Assembly: GCA_937892115.1 (NCBI GenBank)
Contig: CALAUI010000006.1
Coordinates: forward strand, 1-64,000
DNA from: an uncultured Clostridia bacterium
GTDB taxonomy: Bacteria; Bacillota; Clostridia; Oscillospirales; Acutalibacteraceae
Length of the DNA stretch: 64,000 nt
Direction: 5' to 3'
Below, piece after piece: positions 15,747-23,817 of this stretch. The translations under genes and the position numbers were made by a program. The notes under the pieces are model-generated. The model was not told where the DNA came from and searched no databases. It was given only the letters and a program-made list of their open reading frames with translations. Position 1 is the stretch's first letter. The number at the start of each line of letters is the position of its first letter.

Positions 15747-17003
15747 TTACGGCTTCACAAAAGCTATCACTCTTTTCTTCGGCAGGTTTGCTCTGGGAAC
15801 GGAGAGAATATATTCCGCCGCGGCTTTTGCATGAGCTTTGGTTTTTGCATCGTCTCTGTCGGCAGGCTGAATAATTTCAAAAGTACCGTTTACAAAATCA
15901 AAGGCGATAATGCCATCGCAGTCGTCATCTTCGGAGGCGTAAGGGCGGTATGAATATTCTGCTGAAACGGTCATTCCCTTTGTCTTTTTTCTGCTCAGTT
16001 GATTTATCCCGACCAGGTTGACAAGTCCCTCGTTCCAAAGATAAACCGCCATTTTTTCAAGCGCCTTTGTTTTTGCTTTTTCGATTGAAGATTCCGATGC
16101 CGAGGAGCCTTCAAGCAATTCGGAAATGTCGCTGAGGCTCTTTGCTTTTTTCATCGGCATAGCCTTGCCGCAGTCCGGGCAAATCGCATAAAAGCTTTTC
16201 AGAATGAACCGCTCTTTCTCCGTCAGGGATGAAAGGGCGTTTCTGATTTCATAGCCGGGTACGCTCTCATCACGGTGCAGCTTTGCGGGGTATGATGTGT
16301 CAACGGTTATGTCTTCATACGATTCTTCGCCGCTTTCTTCATCCGTAAAGGTGCGGAAATAATCGGTTCTTGAACGGCACTCCGCCGCAGAGATGATAAT
16401 TCTCTCTGCCGTGCTTCGGGTGCATCCGGTGTTCTTTTCAAACAGCTCAACCGCCTTCAAAAACACATTGTCCGATTTGGCAAGGCAGTAGCCCGCATAC
16501 CTCAGAGCTTTGTATTGGCTCAGCGAATTGTAGCTCCACGGCTCTTCCCGGCAAAGAGTTCCGATAACGGGATTAACTCTGCCGCCGAAAATAAAGGTTG
16601 TGAATTTCACTCCCCGGGTTTCATCATATTTCAGAAACTCTTTCAACAGAAAAATCAGATAATCGCTTTTGGCAGCCATAAGCCGTTCCGGAGTGCAGCC
16701 GTTTTTGTCCCTGCCGGTCAGCTCTCCCTTGATGATGTTATTCATATCCGGCTCAAAATAATGCAGAAAAAACCAGAAGTATTTCATATCGTTTTTCTGC
16801 TTTGCCATAACGATATATTCGTTGTAATCGTCTTTTCTTTCGGGCTCGGGATAAAGCCGGTACATCTGTTCCGAAAGATGCCCGGTATCATTTCCGGCAG
16901 TGGATTCATAACGGTATCCGTCAAGAGAATCACTGCTTTCAAACAGCCTTCTGAGTGCTTTTGCTTCTTCATCCGTCAATTCAACGGAACCGTCTTTTAT
17001 CAC
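15747..17003 (-). CDS. Sigma-70-like protein with cysteine-pair insertion
   Basis: 418 residues, GTG start 15 bp after the preceding gene. Residues ~105-150 resemble sigma-70 region 2 (Asp-Tyr-Leu-Ile-Phe-Leu-Leu-Lys, Tyr-Asp-Glu-Thr-Arg-Gly). Residues ~255-330 resemble region 4 (Leu-Ser-Ser-Leu-Thr-Glu-Lys-Glu-Arg-Phe). Region 4 is interrupted by Cys-Pro-Asp-Cys-Gly-Lys before the second helix, which could form half of a metal site. The C-terminal ~90 residues are unknown. Likely a transcription factor that directs polymerase to element promoters, co-transcribed with the zinc-finger gene upstream. Moderate certainty on sigma function. Confidence 0.65.
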   Translation of the reverse strand: MIKDGSVELTDEEAKALRRLFESSDSLDGYRYESTAGNDTGHLSEQMYRLYPEPERKDDYNEYIVMAKQKNDMKYFWFFLHYFEPDMNNIIKGELTGRDKNGCTPERLMAAKSDYLIFLLKEFLKYDETRGVKFTTFIFGGRVNPVIGTLCREEPWSYNSLSQYKALRYAGYCLAKSDNVFLKAVELFEKNTGCTRSTAERIIISAAECRSRTDYFRTFTDEESGEESYEDITVDTSYPAKLHRDESVPGYEIRNALSSLTEKERFILKSFYAICPDCGKAMPMKKAKSLSDISELLEGSSASESSIEKAKTKALEKMAVYLWNEGLVNLVGINQLSRKKTKGMTVSAEYSYRPYASEDDDCDGIIAFDFVNGTFEIIQPADRDDAKTKAHAKAAAEYILSVPRANLPKKRVIAFVKP

Positions 17004-17018
17004 CGATTCATCCCCTCA

Positions 17019-18149
17019 CTACGAGGCGATGCCGCCTCTCAGTTCTTTTATCAGGTTTTCATATTCAAGCTCTTTCATATATAAGCCGTTGTAATATTCG
17101 TTGTCTGTTGCGGCACGAATAAATTTGCTTTCGATGATCCGCGAAAGCTTGTCTGCTTCCTCAACAGAGATGTGGTTCTTTCTTTTGTGGTGACGTACTC
17201 TTTCGAGAGCTGCTTTCTTTGCATAAATACGCGGATTATCCTCTGCCGCTTCACGCATTGCCGTGCCCTGCGAGTTTGCGACCTGACGGCAGGAGCGATG
17301 TTTCGGATCTCCCGGTGCAAGACCGTTACAGTATTTTGTAGCTTTGCCGTTGGTGGAAAGAAAGTATCTTCCACACACTCCGCATCTGACCGGAATATTG
17401 CCGATCATCAATCCTTCAAGAAAATCGATCTTGAATAAAAACGGATAATTCAGCAAATGAATCCGCTTGATTACCTTCTCGTTTTTGACATAGTATTTGA
17501 TACCGATATCGCCGACGGAAGCATCAAACAGTTTATTATTGTTGAACTTTTCAAGAAATTCTTTGTAATATCCGATATAGCTTTCGGGGGAATGATTTTT
17601 GCCCTTATCAACCATGGAAAGCGTTTCTCTGACAATCTTCTGAAACGCAGAAAGAGAATATGCCGTTATCAGAATCTGACCGATAAAATTCAGAATATAT
17701 CTCGCTTCTTCCGTGTTTGAAAAAAGTTTTCCCGATGCTTTTGCTATCTTCTCCGGCGAAAAAAGATAATTCATTCTGCCCGTTAAATCTTCTGAGGAAA
17801 TGTATGAGAACGGTTTGTATTTCAAAAACTCAAACGCAAATTCTCTTGCATTGTGAACAACGATTTCAAGCTCACCGAGGTTGACACTCTGATTCTGAAT
17901 CAAGGTGTGTTTCAGAAAATTCATTATGGGTAAAACATACTCGTTTGATTTCAAAAGGACTTCATCGGGGAAGTTTAAAACATCACAGGTTATTGAGCCG
18001 ATGTCGCCGTAAAAGCTGCCGTAATATTCTTTATCCTTTTCAAATTCAAGGGTAAAAATTCCGGTTTCTCTCTGCGTTTTGAATTCTTCTTCCGGGGTAA
18101 ATCCCTGCTTTGAAAGAACAATGGGAATTACCAAACCTTCATCATTCAT
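17019..18149 (-). CDS. DUF6076-like zinc-finger protein
   Basis: About 376 residues. The C-terminal part carries Cys-Gly-Val-Cys-Gly-Arg-Tyr-Phe and Lys-Tyr-Cys-Asn followed by a His-Arg-Ser-Cys, a CGNR-like zinc site found in Firmicutes mobile-element proteins of the DUF6076 type. It ends in a basic Arg/Lys/His-rich helix. The ATG at 18149 follows AAGGAAG. An in-frame start at 18287 would lie upstream of the predicted transcription start and is rejected. Probably DNA-binding. Partner of the sigma-like gene. Confidence 0.65.
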   Translation of the reverse strand: MNDEGLVIPIVLSKQGFTPEEEFKTQRETGIFTLEFEKDKEYYGSFYGDIGSITCDVLNFPDEVLLKSNEYVLPIMNFLKHTLIQNQSVNLGELEIVVHNAREFAFEFLKYKPFSYISSEDLTGRMNYLFSPEKIAKASGKLFSNTEEARYILNFIGQILITAYSLSAFQKIVRETLSMVDKGKNHSPESYIGYYKEFLEKFNNNKLFDASVGDIGIKYYVKNEKVIKRIHLLNYPFLFKIDFLEGLMIGNIPVRCGVCGRYFLSTNGKATKYCNGLAPGDPKHRSCRQVANSQGTAMREAAEDNPRIYAKKAALERVRHHKRKNHISVEEADKLSRIIESKFIRAATDNEYYNGLYMKELEYENLIKELRGGIAS

Positions 18150-18764
18150 TCTCACACTTCCTTTCTGCCGGCCGTTAATTCGGACGGCTTTTTTATTTGG
18201 ACATAAAGTCCGATTTATCGGGTCAAAAAAATGCCCGCAAGGGCGTATCGAACATTTATTCGGCGTGTTGATTATATCATCGAACATATGTTTTTGTCAA
18301 TATCATTTTTACTATTATTTTTCGGGATTAAAACAAAACACGCACTGCAAAGAAAATGAAAAACGCAAAATACAAAGAGTAAATAATATCAATTCTGATT
18401 TATTCCGTCGCCGCACAGTTCCTTGCTTTTTTGTTAGCTCTGCACAAATTGAATCATCAAAAGCCGCGTTTTTTTAGACCGCTCCGTTTGATTCAAAATG
18501 ACCGCTCCGCCGATTTGACCAAATTTTCAGAATTTCGTCATAATGATAGTGAAGGGCGGTGTTAACAATGAAAATCATTCAATCAGGGTTCACTTAGCGT
18601 ACTGTGAAAAATCCCTTTTTCTAACGGAAACATCTCCAACCGACAGTTCATCGTAAACGGAAAACTGAGCGGATGAAGGTACAAATTCACGGTACCGGGT
18701 ACTGTAAAATTTTCTGAAAAAAGGCACTCTTGATGAAAATTCAATTTTATAAGGAGGCGGTTTT
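18150..18764. other. Divergent regulatory region of the mobility module
   Basis: No gene of normal size. The minus-strand leader (18150-18264) has short hairpins: CCGAT/ATCGG, GCCGT/ACGGC, and GCCC-TTGC-GGGC followed by a T-run, which may act as an attenuator. On the plus strand a possible promoter is TTGACC (18515-18520), 18-bp spacer, CATAAT (18539-18544). It precedes a 9-codon mini-frame at 18568-18597 with AAGGGCGG upstream, which is too short to support as a gene. Nothing recognised in 18300-18510. Confidence 0.45.
18271..18300 (-). promoter_or_regulatory. Promoter with embedded SOS-type box
   Basis: On the minus strand -35 TTGACA (18295-18300) and -10 TATAAT (18271-18276) are both consensus, with an 18-bp spacer. 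The spacer contains 18281-18294, plus-strand CGAACATATGTTTT, matching 12 of 14 positions of the Firmicutes LexA (DinR) box CGAAC-N4-GTTCG. It drives the zinc-finger and sigma-like genes. SOS control is inferred. Confidence 0.7.
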
Positions 18765-19076
18765 ATGCCGAGAAAACAGCTTGAAACACATTTCTTCTAC
18801 GGAACCGGCGATGATGAAATTCAGGTCGATTCCAACGACAGAAAGTTCAACAAGGAAATACTCAAATTGAAAAAGCAAGAGCCGGATGCAGTTTACATCA
18901 TTGATGATGACAACGCTCCGGCTTTTTTGCGTGCGGCGGTCAAATTTGAAAATGTCACTCTTTCATTTCATCCGAAAGCAGAGCCGAAGGAATTGACCGA
19001 AGCACAGAAGAACGCCCGTTCCGAAAACGGAAGAAAACACAAATCGAATCTTACAAACAGCGAGGTGAAACAGTGA
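18765..19076 (+). CDS. Small mobile-element protein of unknown function
   Basis: 103 residues, start ATG after a strong AAGGAGG. Mixed charged protein with a basic C-terminal tail (Asn-Gly-Arg-Lys-His-Lys). I do not recognise a named family. It overlaps the next gene by four bases (GTGA). First gene of the plus-strand mobility run, so probably an accessory of mobilisation. Confidence 0.65.
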   Translation: MPRKQLETHFFYGTGDDEIQVDSNDRKFNKEILKLKKQEPDAVYIIDDDNAPAFLRAAVKFENVTLSFHPKAEPKELTEAQKNARSENGRKHKSNLTNSEVKQ

Positions 19077-19399
19077 ACGAAAAAGTAAGAGCCGAATATG
19101 TAAAACTGTTGAAGGAATCCGCCGAAGCGAAAAGTGAAATCAAGTTTCACGAAGATAAAATCAAAGCTCTGGAGGCCAAAGAAAAACTGCTTACAAAAAA
19201 AGGCCGTAATCAGTTTATCTTCTCGCTCGGATTGCGTGCGGAAGCATATTTCAAAGAGCCGGAGTTTTTAACGGATTACGATTTTGATATGATTTTTACT
19301 GCCGCCTTCGGTGATCCGGATGTTTACGATCTGATTGAACGGACTACGGAAAAGCGAAAAGCCGAGTATCTTGCGAAAGCAGGGAAAACGGCTGATTAA
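19073..19399 (+). CDS. DUF3847-like mobilisation-associated protein
   Basis: 108 residues, GTG start with GAGGTGA upstream and overlapping the preceding stop. The N-terminal half is a coiled coil (Glu-Ala-Lys-Ser-Glu-Ile-Lys-Phe) followed by Lys-Lys-Gly-Arg-Asn-Gln. This pattern and its place immediately before a MobA/MobL gene match DUF3847 proteins of Clostridia elements. Possibly a relaxosome accessory protein. Confidence 0.65.
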   Translation: MNEKVRAEYVKLLKESAEAKSEIKFHEDKIKALEAKEKLLTKKGRNQFIFSLGLRAEAYFKEPEFLTDYDFDMIFTAAFGDPDVYDLIERTTEKRKAEYLAKAGKTAD

Positions 19400-19422
19400 A
19401 TCCGAAGTCAACAATATTAACC

Positions 19423-19566
19423 TTCTGATTTTAATCAGAAGCGCAATTATACACCGTTGTTTCACACGGTGCCATTGCGTTCTGCGAGGCCACGCCCAGC
19501 ATTCCGGGCTATGAGATTGCTTACGCAATCGAATAAGGGCTCTGCCCTTCGCAATTAATAAATTGC
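19423..19566 (+). other. Array of perfect hairpins upstream of the relaxase (oriT candidate)
   Basis: Between the DUF3847-like gene and the relaxase lie at least five inverted repeats in 144 bp: 19423-19440 (8-bp arms), 19442-19479 (CGCAAT/ATTGCG enclosing CACCGT/ACGGTG), 19515-19530 (GATTGC-TTAC-GCAATC), 19535-19549 (AAGGGC-TCT-GCCCTT) and 19551-19566 (GCAATT-AATA-AATTGC). Stem-loops next to a relaxase gene are typical of transfer origins. A structured RNA is the alternative. No gene is seen in 19400-19742. Confidence 0.6.
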
Positions 19567-19742
19567 TACCCGAAGATTACAAAGTGTCGGATTGATTCTG
19601 AGACAATCTGCCGCCATGCAATCTTCCTTCTGCCTGCAGAAAAACAGAATATTGATTATGACCGTTTTTTATTTTTGAATTACGGTCTTTTTTTATGCCT
19701 TCTGCCGTCAGAAAAACGAATAAAACGAAAGGAGAAACGATA

Positions 19743-21338
19743 ATGCCATGTCCGCATTTTCAAATCACGATCCGCAACCGTTCGGGCTCATCCGCGGTTG
19801 CCGGTGCGGCATACAACGCCGGAGAAAATCTTTTCAGCGAATACGAAAAGAAAACAAAATACTTCGCATACAAAAAGCCGGAAGTGTATTATTCGGAGAT
19901 TCTTCTGCCGCCGAATGCTCCGAAAGAATACCTTGACAGAAAAACTTTATGGAACAGTGCTGAGTCAGTTGAAAAGAGTTGGAATTCTCAGCTTGCACGA
20001 AATATCGTTGCGGCACTTCCGAAAGAAATTCCGAGAGAACAGCTTCCCGAAATGGTGAGAAAATTCTGCAATGAACAGTTCGTCAGCAAGGGTATGTGCT
20101 GTGATTTTTCAATTCACGATAAAGGCGACGGCAACCCTCATGTTCACATTTTACTTTCGCTCAGAGCCATTGACGAAAACGGAAAATGGATGCCGAAATG
20201 CAGAAAGGAATATGACCTTGACGATTACGGAAACCGCATAATTCTGCCGAGCGGAGAATATAAAAGTCACCGTGTTGACACTACTGACTGGAACAAAAAA
20301 GAGAACTCCGATATATGGAGAGACGCCTGGGCAAAAATACAAAATGAGTATTTTGAAAAGAACGGAATTGATGAAAGAATCGACCTTCGCTCATACGAAA
20401 AACAGGGCATTGACAAGCTCCCGACGGTTCACCTCGGGCCCTATGCTTCGATGCTTGAAAAGGAAGGAACGGCAACCGAACTCGGCGAATTCAACAGAGC
20501 TATCGAACAGCACAACAGCAAGAAATCTGCACTGCTTGAAATGCTCATAGAGCTTGTTGAATGGGTCAAAGAAATTGCAGAACTAATTCAGAAACTCAAA
20601 ACGAATCTGAACCGTCAGCCCACACTTCCGGAGATTCTTCTTGACTATCTCGACATCAGAAAAGAAGACAGAAGCAGTTGGGGATATTACGCACAGAGAG
20701 AATGCAATATCAAGGATTTGCAGGAAGTTTCCGATGCGATATATGTTCTTGATTCTCTCGGGCTCAAAACCGTTGAAGAATTGCAGAATGTGATTTTTGC
20801 CGCCGAAGAAAAAGCACGGGCAAAGGCGGATGTTAACGAGATGAAACAGATAATATCTCACCTGCACGATGTTCAGGATAATGCGAAAGTTTACGAAACA
20901 TCCAAAAGCGGAAAAGGGTTTTATTATAATCAGTACAAGACAAAACATCAGGCTGAAATCGACAAATATCTGAAAGGTATCAAGTATCTGGAAATCCACA
21001 ACATTTACCCTTTTGCCAACATCGAAGCCTATGAAGGTTCGCTCCGTAATCTTAAATCAAAATATGAATCCTTCGGAAAAGATGTGCTTGATAAGCAGAG
21101 CGATTCCTTTAAGAAACTGAAAAAAATCAGCAAGTGCGTTACCACTGTTCTCGGTGAAATGGGTATTGCCGAAAGCGAAGCCGGAAAGGCCGAAACCGTG
21201 AAAGACGATTATGATGTTCCCGCTTCGGAGAAGAAAAATGAAAGATCCTCTGTGCTTGAAAAACTCAACGCCGCAAAGCAGCAGACGACAGATAAAAGCA
21301 AAACTCCCGCCAGGAATAAATCCGGGCAGGAGCTGTGA
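19743..21338 (+). CDS. mobA: MobA/MobL family relaxase
   Basis: About 531 residues. The N-terminal relaxase domain starts Met-Pro-Cys-Pro-His-Phe and contains Ala-Val-Ala-Gly-Ala-Ala-Tyr, an early conserved block, and the metal-binding His-Val-His in Asn-Pro-His-Val-His-Ile-Leu (~residues 135-142). The C-terminal half is helical and charged. ATG 19743 with AAAGGAG upstream is chosen over 19695. The enzyme nicks DNA at oriT and pilots the strand into a recipient. It has no coupling protein or secretion genes nearby, so transfer depends on a helper. Confidence 0.93.
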   Translation: MPCPHFQITIRNRSGSSAVAGAAYNAGENLFSEYEKKTKYFAYKKPEVYYSEILLPPNAPKEYLDRKTLWNSAESVEKSWNSQLARNIVAALPKEIPREQLPEMVRKFCNEQFVSKGMCCDFSIHDKGDGNPHVHILLSLRAIDENGKWMPKCRKEYDLDDYGNRIILPSGEYKSHRVDTTDWNKKENSDIWRDAWAKIQNEYFEKNGIDERIDLRSYEKQGIDKLPTVHLGPYASMLEKEGTATELGEFNRAIEQHNSKKSALLEMLIELVEWVKEIAELIQKLKTNLNRQPTLPEILLDYLDIRKEDRSSWGYYAQRECNIKDLQEVSDAIYVLDSLGLKTVEELQNVIFAAEEKARAKADVNEMKQIISHLHDVQDNAKVYETSKSGKGFYYNQYKTKHQAEIDKYLKGIKYLEIHNIYPFANIEAYEGSLRNLKSKYESFGKDVLDKQSDSFKKLKKISKCVTTVLGEMGIAESEAGKAETVKDDYDVPASEKKNERSSVLEKLNAAKQQTTDKSKTPARNKSGQEL

Positions 21339-21411
21339 ATCATCTGCGTTGAATTTTTAAGCAAATAAAACAAATGTGAACAATTTCTAAATTTATTTCA
21401 AAACCGCAAAA

Positions 21412-21431
21412 GTTGACCTTTTCAGGTCAAC
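21412..21431. promoter_or_regulatory. Perfect inverted repeat GTTGACC-N6-GGTCAAC
   Basis: Seven-base perfect arms with a 6-base centre, 43 bp upstream of the predicted start of the CHC2 gene. No T-run follows, so an operator or replication-protein site is more likely than a terminator. Confidence 0.45.
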
Positions 21432-21473
21432 AAAAACGGCATTTTCAGCTATAAGTGAAAGGAGTGTGAAAAA

Positions 21474-22010
21474 ATCGACTTTAAAACAATAGCAGATTCC
21501 GTTCCGGTCAAGGATTACGCCGAACGCATCGGTATGGAAATCGACAGAAACGGAATGGTTCTCTGCCCGTTCCACGGCGACAGAAATCCGTCAATGAAGG
21601 TTGACAGCAGATACCATTGTTTTGCCTGTGGAGCCGACGGCGATGTGATTGATTTCGTCAGCAGTTATTTTGAAATATCTCCGAAACAGGCTGCTGAAAA
21701 AATAGTATCCGAATTCGGAATTGATGCCGAAACGAAACACGCTGTTAACAGCGAATCGCAAAACACAATCTCCCTGCGTGAAAGAAAAAATATCTATATG
21801 CTGTATCTCATATCTCTTGAAAAAGAGTTGAACCGATGGCTTCGGGATTATAAACCCAAGCCCGGTGATGAGGAACTGCATTTTCTTTTTTCAGACGCTC
21901 TGCACAGAATAGAATTTGTCGGGTATCTGATTGATACTCTTAATAATTGTCGCACGGATGATGAAATCAAAATATTCTTTGATACAGAGGGAGGTGAAAT
22001 ATTATTGTAA
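21474..22010 (+). CDS. CHC2 zinc-finger protein (primase-like), probable ATC start
   Basis: About 178 residues. A DnaG-type zinc finger is visible: Cys-Pro-Phe-His ... His-Cys-Phe-Ala-Cys-Gly-Ala-Asp-Gly-Asp. Before it the frame encodes Asp-Phe-Lys-Thr-Ile-Ala-Asp-Ser-Val-Pro-Val-Lys-Asp-Tyr-Ala-Glu-Arg, a conserved-looking N-terminus that an ATG start at 21534 would remove. Between the in-frame TGA at 21456 and that ATG there is no ATG, GTG or TTG. ATC at 21474 lies 9 bases after AAAGGAG. The protein probably works with the SF3-type protein encoded next, in element replication or priming. Confidence 0.8.
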   Translation: MDFKTIADSVPVKDYAERIGMEIDRNGMVLCPFHGDRNPSMKVDSRYHCFACGADGDVIDFVSSYFEISPKQAAEKIVSEFGIDAETKHAVNSESQNTISLRERKNIYMLYLISLEKELNRWLRDYKPKPGDEELHFLFSDALHRIEFVGYLIDTLNNCRTDDEIKIFFDTEGGEILL

Positions 22011-23347
22011 CCAATAATAATCAGCCCGTATGGGTTGACGGCAACAGAATACTCGAGGTTGAATATATGGAATGGTTTACATCGGAGCATCCGCTGATTT
22101 GCATGGGCGGGTGCTTTTATGATGTTGACGGCAGAATCGAAACGGGCAGACTGAGACGGCTTATTGCCGAATCAATAAGGCCATATATCAACAGAGATTG
22201 CTCACAGCAGATTTCAAAAATCATCGCAACAATGACCGATTTCCTTGATTCCGACGAATATGAACCGGAAGAAGGCTGGCTGTTTTTTGCCAATGGCGAT
22301 TACTGCATATCCGAAAAGATGCTTTACCCGAAAAGCAAAATTTGCTTTAACCGTCTGCCGGTGAATTACATTGAATCGGCATCGGAAGCAGAAGTAACGA
22401 TGAAGTTTCTGTCTGAATTGCTTGCGTCGGATGATATCAGAACCCTGCAGGAATTTTTCGGTTATATGTTCCTGCCGTCAAATCCCGGTCAGAAAATGCT
22501 GATGATTCTCGGCGAAGGCGGCGAGGGCAAATCTCAGGTGGGCGAAATGGTGAAAGCTCTTTTCGGCACCAACTGCATTACCGGCTCAATAGCGGATCTG
22601 TCATCAAACAGATTTATGGCGGCAATGCTTGAATGCAAAAATGTTTTTCTTGATGATGATATGAAGCTGACGGCTTTAAAAGATACAGACCTGCTGAAAA
22701 AGCTGATTACAAATTCCGGCAGAATGATGCTTGAAAAAAAGAACCAACAGCCGCATCAGGGATATATTTATGCAAAACTTATAGCATTCGGAAACGGCAG
22801 TCTGAAATCACTCTATGACAAAAGCAAAGGCTTTTACCGCAGACAGATAGTGCTGTCGGCTCTGCCCGTTTCGCCGGAAAGAAAAACCGATCCTCAGCTC
22901 GGAAGAAAAATAGCCAAAGAAGCTGAAGGAATTTTGCTTTGGGCTCTGGAGGGACTGCACAGACTGATTGACAATAACTACGCATTTACGGTCAGCGACA
23001 GCGCAAAAAGGAATCTTGAAAAGATCATGGAAGAAGAAGACACTATCGGAGCTTTTCTCAATTCAAAGGGTTATATCGAATTGAGAAGTGACGGTCAATC
23101 AAGCACAAAAGCGCTTTACAATGCGTATATGCAGTTCTGCAGCAACAATAATATCAAAGCGGTTTCCTCAACCACATTCAACGGTTATCTTTCCGAAAAC
23201 GAGGCGAAGCTCGGTATCCGTTACACCAAGCACATAAAAGGCCTGATGGGGATTGAAAGCCGCGGATACCAAGGTATAACCGTTCGCCTTGATTATGATC
23301 AGGATATGGAATGGGGAAACGGTGCACAGGATAAATACTATGAATAA
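22001..23347 (+). CDS. SF3 helicase/P4-type primase-like replication protein, probable ATT start
   Basis: About 448 residues. Walker A Gly-Glu-Gly-Gly-Glu-Gly-Lys-Ser, a following Asn-Val-Phe-Leu-Asp-Asp-Asp (Walker B) and a Phe-Gly-Asn-Gly-Ser sensor mark the D5/P4-type superfamily 3 ATPase. The C-terminal ~100 residues resemble the winged-helix tail of such proteins. The open frame extends upstream of the first ATG (22067) to TGA 21995. ATT 22001 or 22004 lies 6-9 bases after GGAGG and overlaps the CHC2 stop. Likely replicates or unwinds the excised element. Confidence 0.82.
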   Translation: MIVTNNNQPVWVDGNRILEVEYMEWFTSEHPLICMGGCFYDVDGRIETGRLRRLIAESIRPYINRDCSQQISKIIATMTDFLDSDEYEPEEGWLFFANGDYCISEKMLYPKSKICFNRLPVNYIESASEAEVTMKFLSELLASDDIRTLQEFFGYMFLPSNPGQKMLMILGEGGEGKSQVGEMVKALFGTNCITGSIADLSSNRFMAAMLECKNVFLDDDMKLTALKDTDLLKKLITNSGRMMLEKKNQQPHQGYIYAKLIAFGNGSLKSLYDKSKGFYRRQIVLSALPVSPERKTDPQLGRKIAKEAEGILLWALEGLHRLIDNNYAFTVSDSAKRNLEKIMEEEDTIGAFLNSKGYIELRSDGQSSTKALYNAYMQFCSNNNIKAVSSTTFNGYLSENEAKLGIRYTKHIKGLMGIESRGYQGITVRLDYDQDMEWGNGAQDKYYE

Positions 23348-23495
23348 GGGCATTTCGGGCATCTGTTTTTCATTTATTGCTCCGGAATATATATAAAACT
23401 TTCTACAGCAATTAAAAATTTAATGCCCTTAATGCCCGGAAACGAAGGGAGTTGTTATCCCTGAAGGTAATAAATTGACGAAAGGATGAATCAAA

Positions 23496-23687
23496 ATAAA
23501 TAATACATACAGCTTTAACGATTATCCCGAGGTTATCAGTATTGATAATCTTCAGGAAATACTTCATATCGGCAGAAATGCCGCATATTCTTTGTTAAAA
23601 GAAGGCAAGATTAAGACCATCAAGGTCGGCAAGAAGTATATCATTCCCAAGAAAAGCATTATTGAATTTCTTGAAACCGCTTGCTGA
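23496..23687 (+). CDS. xis: Excisionase/helix-turn-helix DNA-binding protein, probable ATA start
   Basis: About 63 residues. Ile-Ser-Ile-Asp-Asn-Leu-Gln-Glu-Ile-Leu-His-Ile-Gly-Arg-Asn-Ala-Ala-Tyr then Lys-Thr-Ile-Lys-Val-Gly-Lys-Lys-Tyr-Ile-Ile-Pro is the MerR-like winged-helix pattern of Tn916-type excisionases. In-frame TGA at 23487 leaves only ATC 23490 or ATA 23496 before the conserved part. The ATA has AAAGGA 9 bases upstream. It sits between the replication gene and the integrase, as in related elements. It should direct excision. Confidence 0.78.
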   Translation: MNNTYSFNDYPEVISIDNLQEILHIGRNAAYSLLKEGKIKTIKVGKKYIIPKKSIIEFLETAC

Positions 23688-23696
23688 CACGGTACG

Positions 23697-23735
23697 CAGT
23701 CCGCTCTCGTTAAGGGAACGGGCTGCTTTTTTATT
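23697..23735 (+). terminator. Rho-independent terminator after the excisionase
   Basis: CAGTCCG (23697-23703) pairs with CGGGCTG (23719-23725), one G-T pair, followed by C and a six-base T-run. Confidence 0.75.
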
Positions 23736-23744
23736 CTGTAAAAC

Positions 23745-23792
23745 TTGATTAGCAATCACTTATGATATATAATAGAATCGTGGAGTGATTGC
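23745..23792 (+). promoter_or_regulatory. Integrase promoter inside an inverted repeat
   Basis: -35 TTGATT (23745-23750), 17-bp spacer, -10 TATAAT (23768-23773). A perfect 9-bp inverted repeat, GCAATCACT (23752-23760) and AGTGATTGC (23784-23792), brackets the -10 box and start site, which suggests repressor control of int or an mRNA hairpin. Confidence 0.7.
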
Positions 23793-23817
23793 AGTAACCG
23801 ATTGGAGGTATTGATTT

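Noticed and set aside
18150..18287. N-terminal extension of the zinc-finger protein
   Set aside because: The frame is open, but it begins upstream of the predicted transcription start, and a good ribosome site precedes ATG 18149.
18568..18597. A 9-codon leader peptide after a possible promoter
   Set aside because: Too short to support, only a partial ribosome site, and no clear attenuator follows it.
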